From Symbiodinium natans (Eukaryota > Sar > Dinophyceae > Suessiales > Symbiodiniaceae), in the NCBI GenBank assembly GCA_905221605.1, contig CAJNDS010002452.1:62001-126000 (forward strand): a DNA stretch of 64,000 nucleotides, in the 5' to 3' direction. The translations under genes and the position numbers were made by a program. The notes under the pieces were generated by a model, which saw only the letters and a program-made list of their open reading frames with translations, searched no databases and was not told the origin of the DNA. Position 1 is the first letter of the stretch. Each line of letters starts with the position of its first letter. Below, piece after piece: positions 1 to 10,033 of this stretch.

Positions 1-3000
1 CCCAGATTATGATTGCTGCCACCAAATACGCAACAAGGTCTGAATTGTTGATAACCATTTCAATACCTTGAGCCAGAACCATAACCGTAGATGTATTGGT
101 GACCTGGCACACCCCTTCTTCTGAGCAAAAGAAACCAGCAGCTGACACTTCTTCTCCACCTGTTGCCATCCCTTGCAGGGATGCAGCCACCATCATGACC
201 GCCATTGCAAGAGAGGCCCTTTTCAGGTCAGTTCCTTGTACTAACAGTTGGAGACCCCAAAGTGCCTTTTGCTTTGCATAAACCTGTCCACTCATCAATT
301 TTGTCAACAGATCAGCAATCATATACTCACCACGAAGATGCGCTATCACCATGTAACCACGGTCCACCAGAGACCTGACTCCAGCTGCTCGAATTCTCAG
401 GTGTCTTGTTCTCCAGCTACCAGCAGGATATTGAATGATTGAGCACGTCGAAACCGAATCTGTATACAGCACTTTTTGCAGCGATTCTTCACCAGTTCCC
501 ACCAAAGCGGCAATTATAGGGGTACACGACTGAATCATCGTTGCTCCCTCTATAGACGCATGCAATTCAGCTTCAGCAGTGCTCAAAGCCACCGTCGATT
601 GTCTCTGCGTTGCCCACATCACTGGACAATCACCCCAAACTACCACCGCTCCTGAGTGGCTCTTTTCGTTTTCACCTGCTGCAAAGCTAGCATCCGCGTA
701 AGACTCCACCACCTTGACGCCTCGCCCGTAACGCAACACCTCATTCCTTTCTTTTTCGCATGTTGCGATTGCACCAAACGTCAGGCCTAACGTTGGAGTT
801 GCAGCAAGGTATCGAAATACCTCCTCAGCCTTTTTAACCACAAATCGCGGCCTTCGGGATGTCCACAAAGACAACTGGCTTGTGCAGAAAGCCAAATCAG
901 GTCGAGTTTTGATTGCCACCCAGAGGAACTCCCCTACGGCACCTTGAGCCGCTCGCAAGGAGGGAATATCCACCTCCTCTTCTTCACCTGGAGTTTCTTT
1001 CACCATTGGCAGGTTACTACCTTTTCCAGTTTCATCAATCTGATACCCTCTTCGGTTCAGCAAATCTCTCACGAAGTCCTCCTGGTTGAGAAAGAAGCTG
1101 CCATTTCGATACCAGATTTGGACACCCAAAAACTTCAGGAATCCATCACCACAGCCTGGACCACAGAACTCGGGTTCAGAAGTTTTCCACTCCTTCCTGA
1201 TCTGTTCCAAGGCTTCCCGGAGCACTGTCATAGTCCCAGCCATCAAAAAATCATCCACGTAAAGACCCATTGTCCCTACCAACTTGCTTGCACCTTCCGG
1301 CTTTTCTTGTGCCATAATAAGGAACAGACTTGGGTCTGCATTGGACCTCTGAAAGCTCATTGCTTGTCCATCCTTTGACACCCAAGACATACCTTGAAGA
1401 CGTTGGTCTCGCCACTCCACCCATGCTGCAGGACTTTCGGCCAAACCGTACAAGGCCTTTCTCACAATCCACCGCTCCTCTTTTGTGCAAAGACCCAATT
1501 TCACCGCCGCCCTTGGGGGCTGCACCACCACCAGACGCCCTTCCCTTTGCGCCCTATTCATCGGCGCCGTCAGAAAAGCTTTGGAGATGTCTAAGCCAGC
1601 GATGATCCACACCATATGTGCTGCGTGCCTCACTTGACACCTAAATGTAGTTGAATCTAAACCTGGAGCGTACAGCGAGTGACGACTGAGGGACCTTGGC
1701 CCTTCGTATTCTGTAGCTGCCGTTGACGAAATAAAGTTCCCACATGCACAGATACGGGCACGCCTCCTCCCTGTCCCTTGCTTTCGGGTAAACACCACCA
1801 GACTGGGAACGTACTCAATCACCGGTGCATTAGGCTCTTCCGCCAATTTGTCCAACTTTTCTTGAGTTGTTGGTTCCACCACCTCCAACTCTTTAACCAA
1901 AGACTTCACCTCGTCCGACAATGAATCCCTCCACTTTTCCAGCTCTTGCATGGCTTCTTGTGTAGGAATCGTTTTTGTTTGCAGGAACTCAACCTCCTCT
2001 GCTGCCTCCAGCGCGGTATTCTCCTGTACCACCTGCTGAACTTGAGCTGCTTTGACCAAAAACCTCGAGAGCTGTTCCTCAGCCCTTTTTGCTTTAACCA
2101 GCCATTCTCTAGTCTCTGATCCTTTTTCCTCATTCGACTCATTGGCCGATCCATGGAACTCGTCCAAAATGCAACATTCCTGTTCAGCAATTAGGCGTCG
2201 AATACTCAAATGCTCCTCTAGAGCCCATTGATGCGCTTCGAACACAGCATAGTCTACCTCCTCTGCAAGGTCGTCCAGCGAGGTTTCTCTCAGCGTCATT
2301 TTTAACCATTTCCTTGTTTCACCTTCTTCTGCTTGTGGTTCCGGAAGAGGAAACTTGCATTGGAGAAGATAGCACCTATCCTTGTAGCTCAAACGCTCCA
2401 TAAAAACAGGTGTGTACCCTGTCAAGGATACCCTGTTCCCTTTCCAAGGCATAGGACCATGCAGTTTTCTCGGAAAGAACGACATGAAGTTCCAGTGGAT
2501 ATCCACCAATTTTCCAGGTAAGACTTTCTTCCCATAGGATTGCTCCACCACTTCAGCTCCTTCCTCCAAAACCTTTTCATCCTCAACCCACAGCTGACCA
2601 TCTTTATAGTCACCAAAGCCACACACATAATTGCAGCAATGCTTTTCATTGTGACTATCCCTATGCAATGATACCGGAGCATTGCACGAGATCTGAAGAG
2701 CAGAAAATTTGGCTTCAGGATTGTGGTGCCTCACGAATGATGTCAAATAACGACATAGCCATGGCCTTCGATGGGTCTCTTTTGTAATACCACACACTCC
2801 GCCATGAGTATAGTGGCCCAACACCAGAGCTCGCGTGCTTGTGCACCAATTGTTGATACCACCTCTCCGATTCACCCTCTTTGGGTATACAATCCCTTCC
2901 AAAAGCTCCTCACAGTCCACGTAATCATACATAGACCTTTCATACATTGACTTGGCTTTTTGTTCTTCTTTTTCCAACTGTGTTCCATCCTCGGCAGTCT

Positions 3001-3118
3001 CACTTTTGCAGACCAAATAAGCATTTTCATGAGGAGAACAGCATGTCGGCCAATACTCATCACCAGGAACATTGTCCTCAACATCTGCATTTTCTTCCAG
3101 CTCCCCCAACCCTGCATG
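1..3118 (-). CDS. Copia polyprotein ORF2: reverse transcriptase and RNase H (partial)
   Basis: I translated this frame by hand and it is open from 3118 to the window edge, about 1,039 codons with no stop. It has no clear start codon of its own and is expected to be reached from ORF1 by a -1 shift. An N-terminal stretch of about 400 residues, in part charged and coiled-coil-like, precedes the RT. RT motifs are LDISKAFLTAP (about 1595-1563), KALYGL (about 1461-1444), YVDDFLMAG (catalytic YVDD at 1261-1250), FLGVQIW (about 1126) and AIKTRPD (about 910). RNase H shows YADASF (about 702), STAEAE (about 577) and LYTDS (about 467), then TRHLRIRAA, typical of copia. The C-terminus continues beyond base 1. 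Known family: Ty1/copia Pol. Confidence 0.88.
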
Positions 3119-6100
3119 TCATCCTCGAAAATTTCTAAGGGCGGACTCTCCCCCCGCTTGCGAAGCAAGCGCAAAGAGCCCACATGACCACGCAGTGAAG
3201 AGGCCGGGCTTTTTTCCTTTAACCGACGGTGAGCTGGAGGATCGCGAGGCGGAGGTAAAGGAGAACCTTCCTCATCAGCGAACCGAAGCACGGGTTTTTT
3301 CCCCTTGAGACGATGCTCCGGAGGAGAAGGCTCCTGTTCTTCTACCACCCCTTCCAGCTCCAACGCAGGCGGTTCCTTTATATTGGAAAAAATCGTAGTG
3401 CAGGGAAATAACACCAGTTCATCCGGATCTTTGGCAGTCCCTTGAGCTTCCACCCAATAACCACCAGGTAGGTCATCGCAAGGACCCAAAAGAAGCGCGG
3501 GTTGCGTACGATCGACCCATTGCCGACCTTTCTTTGTACCATCCGGACCCAGCAACTCCCACGGACGACGTTTGACTTGAATCTGAGCACCAAAGGGAAG
3601 CAATGCTTTCGGTTTCAAACCCAACTCCCTTTCAGCTTTCTGCCACCGTAACATTGACCAATGGCGAGCAGCCAGTGCCCAGTACGCCGGCCCGAGTCGC
3701 GCCTCCTTTAAGAGCGACCTCACACCACGTTTGAATAAACCCACACATGCTTCAGCGCGCCCATTTGTTTGCGGGACTCCAGGATCACCAGTGGTCCTAT
3801 ATATCAGACGAGTTTCACAAAAGGACCGGAAGCGTGCATTGACAAACTCCCCCGCTCGATCTGAGTGGATTCTCAACACCGGATACCCATGTCTCTGCAA
3901 GCGCACCATCATTCTTTGAACCGCCGACAAAACAGTTGTTTGCTGTTTATCCACAATCGGCTCCACCATAACGAAGTTGATCATACGGACAGGTTGGGTC
4001 AAATGGTCCCTCAGTTCCTTCCAGGATTTTTCAGAAGCTTGGATTTTCAACACCTCTGCCTCCAGAACTGGTACAGGTTCCACCGGCGCAGAGTCTTCCT
4101 CCTCGAAGTTCGCGACTGCATCGCCTAACCATTCTCCAACACCAGCACCTTCATCTGCCACCTGATCTTCCACCTCATCCGCATCTTCCTCCTTTTCAAG
4201 AGGGTGACCCACATTGGGATCCAACATTGGAAATTGATACACACCAATAACAGCGTGTCGTGGCTTCTGCTGGTGAGCATCCTTTGAACACTTGTATGGA
4301 CCTGCTAAGTCCAATGATAAAGTGTAAGCATCCCCATGTTTCCGCCTCAAATGGCGACGCTCTTTTCCAGCGGCAGACACACAAATTTGACAATCACGTC
4401 TGAAAGGAATATGCCCCCTTAGGCAATGGTCACGGAAAGCTCGCTCCTCCGTTGTCAGCCTCCGTAACGTCCCTTCTCGTTCTTCCTTTTTTAACACCAT
4501 AGCTTCCCGTTCAGCATCGCTCTCGTGCAACCATTGTGCCAACCTGTGACGTATTCTTTTAACCAATCCAAACGCCCATCGCGCCCATATGGAGGACTGT
4601 CCAATACGTTCTTCCAGGGTAGAAGCGAATGTTGCCGACCACGGAACAACCACGCGAACCTGTTCCAACGATTCCCACAGTTCCATATCAGACACCAGGA
4701 AAGTCGTAGGTTTCACCAGAGCATGTCCCAATGCTCCTTGATCAAAATGTGCAGCGTACATTCCATAACGCTCACAAAAGCTTTTCACCTCTGGCCAACT
4801 CCAGAAGGTAGGACTTGAGAGCCCTTCCTGAGAACCATCCACCAGATCCTCAGCACTCAAGACCGTTTTGCCGTTCTGAGAGAAATCCTTCCCTATGAGT
4901 TCAGGGTCCCCAGGGCTTTCCATACCAAAGAAGACAGAACTCCCATTGATGACTTCAGCAGTTCCACACCTTGAATGCACCGCCACGTCATATAGGAAAA
5001 GCATCTTCAGAAGTAAAACACCATCCTTTTGAGCTAATTCTTGATGTGGCCAAGGAAGACTCTTTAATCCCAACCGTTCAGGCCCACAGCGTCGGCGTAA
5101 TACAGGTGGACCACCGTCTTCACCTCTCAACCTTGACACTGTCCTGCATGGAGGTCCTCCAACCACAGCAACCACCTTTCCTTCAGCCGCCAGATGCAGA
5201 AGATACTTCCAGACGCTCGAATTATGTAGGTCACCGCCTTTCTTCAAATCCAGCTCCAGTACCTCCACATCCCGACTGGGAAAATGCCATTTTTGTTTTC
5301 CCGAAAATAGGTGTACCACCACCCTTTTTGCTCGTGCCAGCCGTCTCCTTTTATGACGGTTGAAAGGCAACGCCGCAATATCTCCACGTGGCAACAGCTC
5401 CATCAGCATATTTTCTGGTATATCCCCATAATACCACCGAAGAAACCGCCAGCATGCCTGGACGAACTCCTCCTCATTCGCTGACGCTGTCCGCGCTGCG
5501 CTTTGCAACGACGCTTTTACAGCCACCTCGTTGTCCGTATTCGGACACCCTTGAACCATACGTGCCACCTTCAATGCTTGCTTTGGTGAACACCAATCCA
5601 TTTCATCAATGATCTGAAGCGCCACCTCCTTTTCCAAACAAGGGCACCCATTCAGATCACGAACGCGAAGTTCTCCCAGAACAGGATGTGAGGCTGTGCA
5701 CTTGCCACCACGCCACTGAACTCTGAGACCAACCAAGGCGCTCGCTTTGCCAATTGGCACCAGTGGATCTACCATTTCAGGAGTTACCAGGGTCCCACCT
5801 GGGGTAATACACATCTCCCGAGATCCAACAGCTAAAGACACCAACACCTTTTGCTGCGGAAGCTGTTCACCAGGACGAAGTGATCTGAGAGGATGTGATG
5901 CTCCCGAGTCCAACATGCCCATTCCCGAACACTCATTGGTGTCAGAAACCCTGGCCACATGTAGAACGCATACTCCTCGGCCTTCTCCCTGCTTCGGCAA
6001 CAACGTGGCATCAGACGAACCGACTCCACAGTCCGCCCTTCCATTCCTCCATTGAGAATGGGACAACGACGCACGCTGCCTTTCAGCATGCAAAACCATT

Positions 6101-9009
6101 TTTTCAGCTGTTTTGTAATCCATAACCAAACAGCCATGTTCAAACCATAAGAGTTGGTCCAGCGAAGATTTTGCACTCACGTGACACATCCCATTGATCA
6201 CGGTGAGGTTCGCCCCAAACTCCAAAATCAACCAGAGAGGGATAATCAGGGGCCCATTGTCTTCCCTAATCAACGTCCCTTTCTCTGTAATCCTCATTGT
6301 CACACCACCAAGCGCGCTTTGCACCATAACAGTAGTGTCGGGTAAACATTCCCATGGAAAAAGCGTCCGCACAAGATGCGTAGCAGCTGTATCCACCAAC
6401 GCCACTCTCCCTTCCTGCTGAAACAATCCAGAGTCACATAACATTCGAACACTGGGATCCCCGCTTGATGCTGACTGCGCTGATGACAGCTTCATAGATT
6501 TCAGCACTTCTAACGCTTCAGCAAGGACCTGATTGGGTGTTGATGGTGATGAGGGACTTGCAGAACCTTTATCCAATCCCGCATTAGCCATCTCATCTCC
6601 CACTTCAGCCACTTCTGCCTTTTTGGCATTTCCCCATTTTGCACCTTTGCCGCCCTTTCCCCCTTTGGGAGAATTCCCTTTAGATCTATTCCTTTCAGGA
6701 TTTAAGTCCGCATTGGAACTTACACCATCTTTGTATGGACACTGCGGCTGTAAATGGCCAATGGCCCCACATTCAAAACATCTTCCACGCTCCAGGGAGT
6801 CCTTGTCATGGCGAAATTTGCAACGTGATCCGAACTTGCAGCCTGCTTCTGTCTTCCCATATATCCAACAGAAAGGACGTTCACCATCTCCGCTGTACCT
6901 TTTTCCTTTCCCTTTGCCTTTGTCACCCTCCTCCGTCTCGTCACCAGTTCCCTTTTGGGCCTTGTTTAACCTGGCCCTTTTCTTGGCGTCCGAGTCCTGC
7001 TTCACCTCTTGTTCACCAGCGCTATGCAATAGCAGTTCGAATTCTGCTTGTAACATTTCAGCTAGTTGTGTCGCAGTTTCAGAGGTCGGCGAGTAGTCCA
7101 CCCCCAATTTCTCCCGGAAGGATGCCACTCTGAAATGCACCGTAGGGTGTTTTGCCAGCAACGCGGATGATAAAGCATCCAATCCCTTGATAAGCAAGGT
7201 AGCATCCGGCTCGGATGCTCGCAGCTCCCTTAACCGGGAACGCCATTGCGCCCATTGTCGCACTCCCTTAATAGCCTCCGAGATCGAGGTTGCTGAGGAT
7301 GGTTGCACCAAGAAGTTTAACATTGTGCTGCGCTCGTTTGCTCCACCTGGTTGGTAAACTGTCAGCAACTTGTAAAATATCATCACCGACCCCAACATTC
7401 GAGTGGAAACGATCTCGGTCTTCAATCTCTCCGGAATCGCCTGTAGCAGCAAAGACACCGCTCTCTGCTCCAACAAAACATGCACAGTTCGAACCCCCTT
7501 GAGCCCTTCCAGCTCAGCCTTGATGCCCAACCTTTCCAGCGGAGAGACACTCAACCATTTGGCGTACGCCTCATACGCCTTTGTATAGACGGATTGCCAC
7601 CACACTCTTCCTGTATCTGTCAGCGAAGACAGCATTGGCTCGATCATTGCGATCCAATCACCTAGTGCCGTCGGATTGCTTGGTGTATAGTCTGCCAAAG
7701 TAGGAAGGCTCATCACATGCTTCCCAAGAGCCTCCGGACGTTCAGTTCCAGAACTATCACCAATGTTTGGCATACCACGTGGCACCACAGCTCCAGGAGG
7801 TAAGCTGACCCTTCCACCAGGCCCTTGCGGCAGTCCATGTCCCATTCCGGGCGTAAACGCTGCAAGCGGAACCTTTTCTAATTCCAACTTCCCAGCAATC
7901 ATTTTCCACCGATATGGAACATCATCTACCATTGTATATCCACCCGATCCTGCTGAGTTCTCTTGCGCTGAAGTTTCCCGAGCTGAAACAAAACCGGGCT
8001 GATTTCCCAACAGTGCGGCAGAACCATCAACTCCTGACGGCAAGGAAGTAATCGGAACATGTGTTAAACCAGGTGGTCCACTTGCATATCCACCACTTGC
8101 AGAACCTCCCATGGGGTAATTCAACGGAGGCAATCTGGAGGGTTTCTTCCCTTCAGTTACGTGCATCATTGGCACTTCCTTCTCATCCTCCACGTGAACA
8201 TCCCCTTTCCTGGGCTCAGGCAAGGGTTGAAGGTCACAACCCTTTGGAAGGTCGTAGCCCTCAATCGGCAGCCATGTCCCATCAGGCAACACAGTCCAGA
8301 AACCACCCATACCATCAGTGTAGAAAACTTGTCCTGGCAGGTACTGCTTCTCTGGAGTCATTCCCAAAGGATATGCAGCATTTGCGTCCACCACTCCAGT
8401 GCTCCGTGCTCTCGAAGCTGACCCAGATGCAGCAGAGGTATAGCTTGTCTCCTCCACCCGATGCAACCTGTTCCCCAGCTCCTTTGTTTGCACAAGCAAC
8501 TCTTTCAGCGCACGCTTTACCACCGCCATATCTTCACCTTGTTCTTCACCACTCAGATCAGGAATAAGCTCTTCCTCGCCTTGTGTCTCACCGATATTAC
8601 CTCTTTCCATCTGGCCCATCAAACCTGACGATGGCCTCTCAGCTGGGACAGGTTCCCGATCCCGAAGTTCTGGCAACGACGGTGGCCTTCTTGTTTCTTC
8701 ACCACTTCTATCCCCTCCGCTCGCAGGGAGACTTGCTGGCCTTGATTGCCTCAGTCTCATTTCTTCATGAGCCCGCTCGCTCCAGAAAGGATTCGCTGCT
8801 GGAACCGGAACCACTTCGTTTTCCACCTGAGACGTTGGTTGTATCATTGCAACCTCCCTACCATCTGTCAGCGCCTGTACCATTTGTTGTCGTTCTTCAC
8901 CCCCATCACCACGATTTTCTTCGGCATCATTGGCCGCCGATAATGGTCCAGGTTCAGATCGACGCCGCATCATATCCATGGCACCAAACAAAGACAAAAT
9001 CTTAACCAA
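2872..9009 (-). CDS. Copia polyprotein ORF1: gag, zinc fingers, protease, methyltransferase-like domain, integrase
   Basis: This 2,045-residue ORF starts at the first ATG, 18 bases after the primer-binding site. A gag-like region (about 430-690) is followed by a CCCH finger (from C714) and a CCHC knuckle (about 744-757, CFECGAIGHLQPQC). Two aspartic-protease-like motifs follow: VDTAATH (D873) and LDSGASH (D1034). Residues about 1228-1445 look like an inserted SAM-methyltransferase-type domain: VVHLFSG, then GGPPCRTVS with C1288, then a KPTTF motif. The integrase has an HHCC zinc-binding segment (about 1527-1542) and catalytic D1567, D1717 and E1753, so the last two are D-35-E. An acidic insertion of about 70 residues sits between the two aspartates. 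The frame ends about 77 codons after a G5 run where the downstream RT frame takes over. The acidic N-terminal 430 residues have no recognised domain. Confidence 0.9.
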   Translation of the reverse strand: MVKILSLFGAMDMMRRRSEPGPLSAANDAEENRGDGGEERQQMVQALTDGREVAMIQPTSQVENEVVPVPAANPFWSERAHEEMRLRQSRPASLPASGGDRSGEETRRPPSLPELRDREPVPAERPSSGLMGQMERGNIGETQGEEELIPDLSGEEQGEDMAVVKRALKELLVQTKELGNRLHRVEETSYTSAASGSASRARSTGVVDANAAYPLGMTPEKQYLPGQVFYTDGMGGFWTVLPDGTWLPIEGYDLPKGCDLQPLPEPRKGDVHVEDEKEVPMMHVTEGKKPSRLPPLNYPMGGSASGGYASGPPGLTHVPITSLPSGVDGSAALLGNQPGFVSARETSAQENSAGSGGYTMVDDVPYRWKMIAGKLELEKVPLAAFTPGMGHGLPQGPGGRVSLPPGAVVPRGMPNIGDSSGTERPEALGKHVMSLPTLADYTPSNPTALGDWIAMIEPMLSSLTDTGRVWWQSVYTKAYEAYAKWLSVSPLERLGIKAELEGLKGVRTVHVLLEQRAVSLLLQAIPERLKTEIVSTRMLGSVMIFYKLLTVYQPGGANERSTMLNFLVQPSSATSISEAIKGVRQWAQWRSRLRELRASEPDATLLIKGLDALSSALLAKHPTVHFRVASFREKLGVDYSPTSETATQLAEMLQAEFELLLHSAGEQEVKQDSDAKKRARLNKAQKGTGDETEEGDKGKGKGKRYSGDGERPFCWIYGKTEAGCKFGSRCKFRHDKDSLERGRCFECGAIGHLQPQCPYKDGVSSNADLNPERNRSKGNSPKGGKGGKGAKWGNAKKAEVAEVGDEMANAGLDKGSASPSSPSTPNQVLAEALEVLKSMKLSSAQSASSGDPSVRMLCDSGLFQQEGRVALVDTAATHLVRTLFPWECLPDTTVMVQSALGGVTMRITEKGTLIREDNGPLIIPLWLILEFGANLTVINGMCHVSAKSSLDQLLWFEHGCLVMDYKTAEKMVLHAERQRASLSHSQWRNGRADCGVGSSDATLLPKQGEGRGVCVLHVARVSDTNECSGMGMLDSGASHPLRSLRPGEQLPQQKVLVSLAVGSREMCITPGGTLVTPEMVDPLVPIGKASALVGLRVQWRGGKCTASHPVLGELRVRDLNGCPCLEKEVALQIIDEMDWCSPKQALKVARMVQGCPNTDNEVAVKASLQSAARTASANEEEFVQACWRFLRWYYGDIPENMLMELLPRGDIAALPFNRHKRRRLARAKRVVVHLFSGKQKWHFPSRDVEVLELDLKKGGDLHNSSVWKYLLHLAAEGKVVAVVGGPPCRTVSRLRGEDGGPPVLRRRCGPERLGLKSLPWPHQELAQKDGVLLLKMLFLYDVAVHSRCGTAEVINGSSVFFGMESPGDPELIGKDFSQNGKTVLSAEDLVDGSQEGLSSPTFWSWPEVKSFCERYGMYAAHFDQGALGHALVKPTTFLVSDMELWESLEQVRVVVPWSATFASTLEERIGQSSIWARWAFGLVKRIRHRLAQWLHESDAEREAMVLKKEEREGTLRRLTTEERAFRDHCLRGHIPFRRDCQICVSAAGKERRHLRRKHGDAYTLSLDLAGPYKCSKDAHQQKPRHAVIGVYQFPMLDPNVGHPLEKEEDADEVEDQVADEGAGVGEWLGDAVANFEEEDSAPVEPVPVLEAEVLKIQASEKSWKELRDHLTQPVRMINFVMVEPIVDKQQTTVLSAVQRMMVRLQRHGYPVLRIHSDRAGEFVNARFRSFCETRLIYRTTGDPGVPQTNGRAEACVGLFKRGVRSLLKEARLGPAYWALAARHWSMLRWQKAERELGLKPKALLPFGAQIQVKRRPWELLGPDGTKKGRQWVDRTQPALLLGPCDDLPGGYWVEAQGTAKDPDELVLFPCTTIFSNIKEPPALELEGVVEEQEPSPPEHRLKGKKPVLRFADEEGSPLPPPRDPPAHRRLKEKSPASSLRGHVGSLRLLRKRGESPPLEIFEDDMQGWGSWKKMQMLRTMFLVMSIGRHAVLLMKMLIWSAKVRLPRMEHSWKKKNKKPSQCMKGLCMITWTVRSFWKGLYTQRG
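3103..3118 (-). other. -1 frame change between integrase and RT frames
   Basis: The ORF1 frame reads CAG GGT TGG GGG AGC here, while the RT frame is open only after a TGA at 3121-3119. The two frames overlap for about 16 bases across TTGGGGGAG. Passing from one to the other needs a -1 shift. It could be programmed slippage on TGG-GGG, a one-base indel in the G5 run, or a sequencing error. Copia elements usually have one gag-pol frame or a gag/pol shift, not a shift after integrase, so an indel is the simplest reading. Confidence 0.6.
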
Positions 9010-9027
9010 CCCACAGGGAGCCTAATT

Positions 9028-9040
9028 TGGGCTCATAACC
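9028..9040 (-). promoter_or_regulatory. Primer-binding site, complementary to initiator tRNA-Met anticodon arm
   Basis: On the element strand the sequence is GGTTATGAGCCCA. Its complement, TGGGCTCATAACC, matches the anticodon stem-loop of eukaryotic initiator tRNA-Met, with three G-C pairs and a CUCAUAA loop. Drosophila copia is known to be primed by a fragment of initiator tRNA-Met cut in this region instead of by the tRNA 3' end. The position just before the gag ATG is where a PBS should lie. Confidence 0.6.
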
Positions 9041-9262
9041 TACGGGGGGAAACCGAAGGGGGACGAGAAACCGAACAGTCAACCCCAACAGAAACCCTTG
9101 ATTTCCCTGGATCAACCACACAACAAACCCAAACCGCAGGGCACTCACCTTTTACTACCAGGCACATGGCCCAGTCTTGAGCCAAACATGTTTTCCGGGT
9201 TCATTAACCCTTCCAACTCCCAACATTAACTCTTTTCTACAATACCAGCAGCAGCTCCGCAC
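9041..9262 (-). mobile_element. Candidate 5' LTR of the copia element
   Basis: About 220 bases lie between the PBS and the telomeric-type repeat. On the element strand the segment would begin TGCGGAGCTG at 9262 and end at CCGTA just before the PBS. The usual terminal CA is not seen, and the 3' LTR is outside the window, so the LTR limits are inferred from the PBS and from the abrupt start of CCCTAAA repeats. Confidence 0.45.
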
Positions 9263-9590
9263 CCTAAACCCTAAACCTCGTTTGCTAAAGGGTGAGATTC
9301 AGGGCTAGGGCTGTAGAACTTATATTTAAGGGGCTTTTCGGGTAACCCTGAACCCTAAGGCTGGCTTCCTGCAGCTACGTACCTCGCTCTTGGGCCCCGC
9401 TTCAGGCAGGCTCCGCAAATCGGGAAACGAGCCGATAACCCCAACCTTCACACTGTGAAAGACCCGAACACCCCAAACCCTAACTCCTGAACTTGAAAAG
9501 GTCTTAACAATTGACCCAAGATTGAGAAACTCAACCCTAGACCCTAAACCCCAAACCCTATAAGCCCTAAACCCTAAAGAGCCTGCTGCT

Positions 9591-9671
9591 ATGACCTGCC
9601 TCATTTGTAGCAGGATCACCGTGGCAGGGCACGAGTCGTTTCTTTTGAGCTTGCGGCTCCATAGAGTTTAG
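9591..9671 (+). CDS. Possible short exon or ORF in a unique island
   Basis: A small frame starts MTCLICSRITVAGHES and ends LRLHRV at a TAG contributed by the following TTTAGGG-type sequence. It lies between two heptamer-rich stretches. Composition looks coding-like, but there is no recognised domain and no confirmed splice site. Confidence 0.25.
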   Translation: MTCLICSRITVAGHESFLLSLRLHRV

Positions 9672-9927
9672 GGTTTAAGGCTCTAAACCCTAAACCCCAA
9701 ACCCCAAACCCTAAGTCACAAACCCTAATGGTTTGGGGTTTGGGGCTTCGGGATCCGATTCAAAAGCCACCCTAAGCCCTAAACCCTAAACCCTAAACCC
9801 CTAAACCCTAAACCCTAAACCCTAAATTACCTGTAGGGCTTCGGAGGCTCAGCGTCTGCATTTGTTTTTTCTAGGGCTACGGCCCGATCACAAAAACCCT
9901 TAAGCACAAACACGAGATGTCCCATTT

Positions 9928-10033
9928 AAGGTATCTAAGGTATTTAAGGTATTTAAGGTCTTTAAGGTATTTAAGGTATTTAAGGAATTTAAGGAATTTA
10001 AGGTATTTAAGGTATTTAAGGTATTTAAGGTAC
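9928..10033 (+). repeat. Tandem 10-base repeat (AAGGTATTTA)n
   Basis: About ten copies of AAGGTATTTA with single-base variants (AAGGAATTTA, AAGGTCTTTA). It is AT-richer than its surroundings and unrelated to the TTTAGGG unit. Confidence 0.85.

Larger units (their letters stand above)
1..9262 (-). mobile_element. Ty1/copia-type LTR retrotransposon, truncated by window edge
   Basis: The element reads right to left. In order it has a candidate 5' LTR (9041-9262), a tRNA primer-binding site (9028-9040), a long gag-protease-integrase ORF (9009-2872) and an RT-RNase H ORF in the -1 frame (about 3118 to 1). Integrase lies before reverse transcriptase, which is the copia order. The 3' end, 3' LTR and one target-site duplicate lie outside the window. 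At its 5' side the unique sequence stops exactly where CCCTAAACCCTAAACC begins (9263), which suggests insertion into or next to a telomeric-type array. The coding frames are almost intact: one frameshift and no other stops in about 3,080 codons, so the copy is young (inference). Confidence 0.9.

Noticed and set aside
9020-9050. Possible dinoflagellate spliced-leader relic (CCGTAG...GGCTC) upstream of the gag ATG
   Set aside because: Only CCGTAG and GGCTC match the spliced leader, with wrong spacing. The same bases are better explained by the tRNA-Met primer-binding site.
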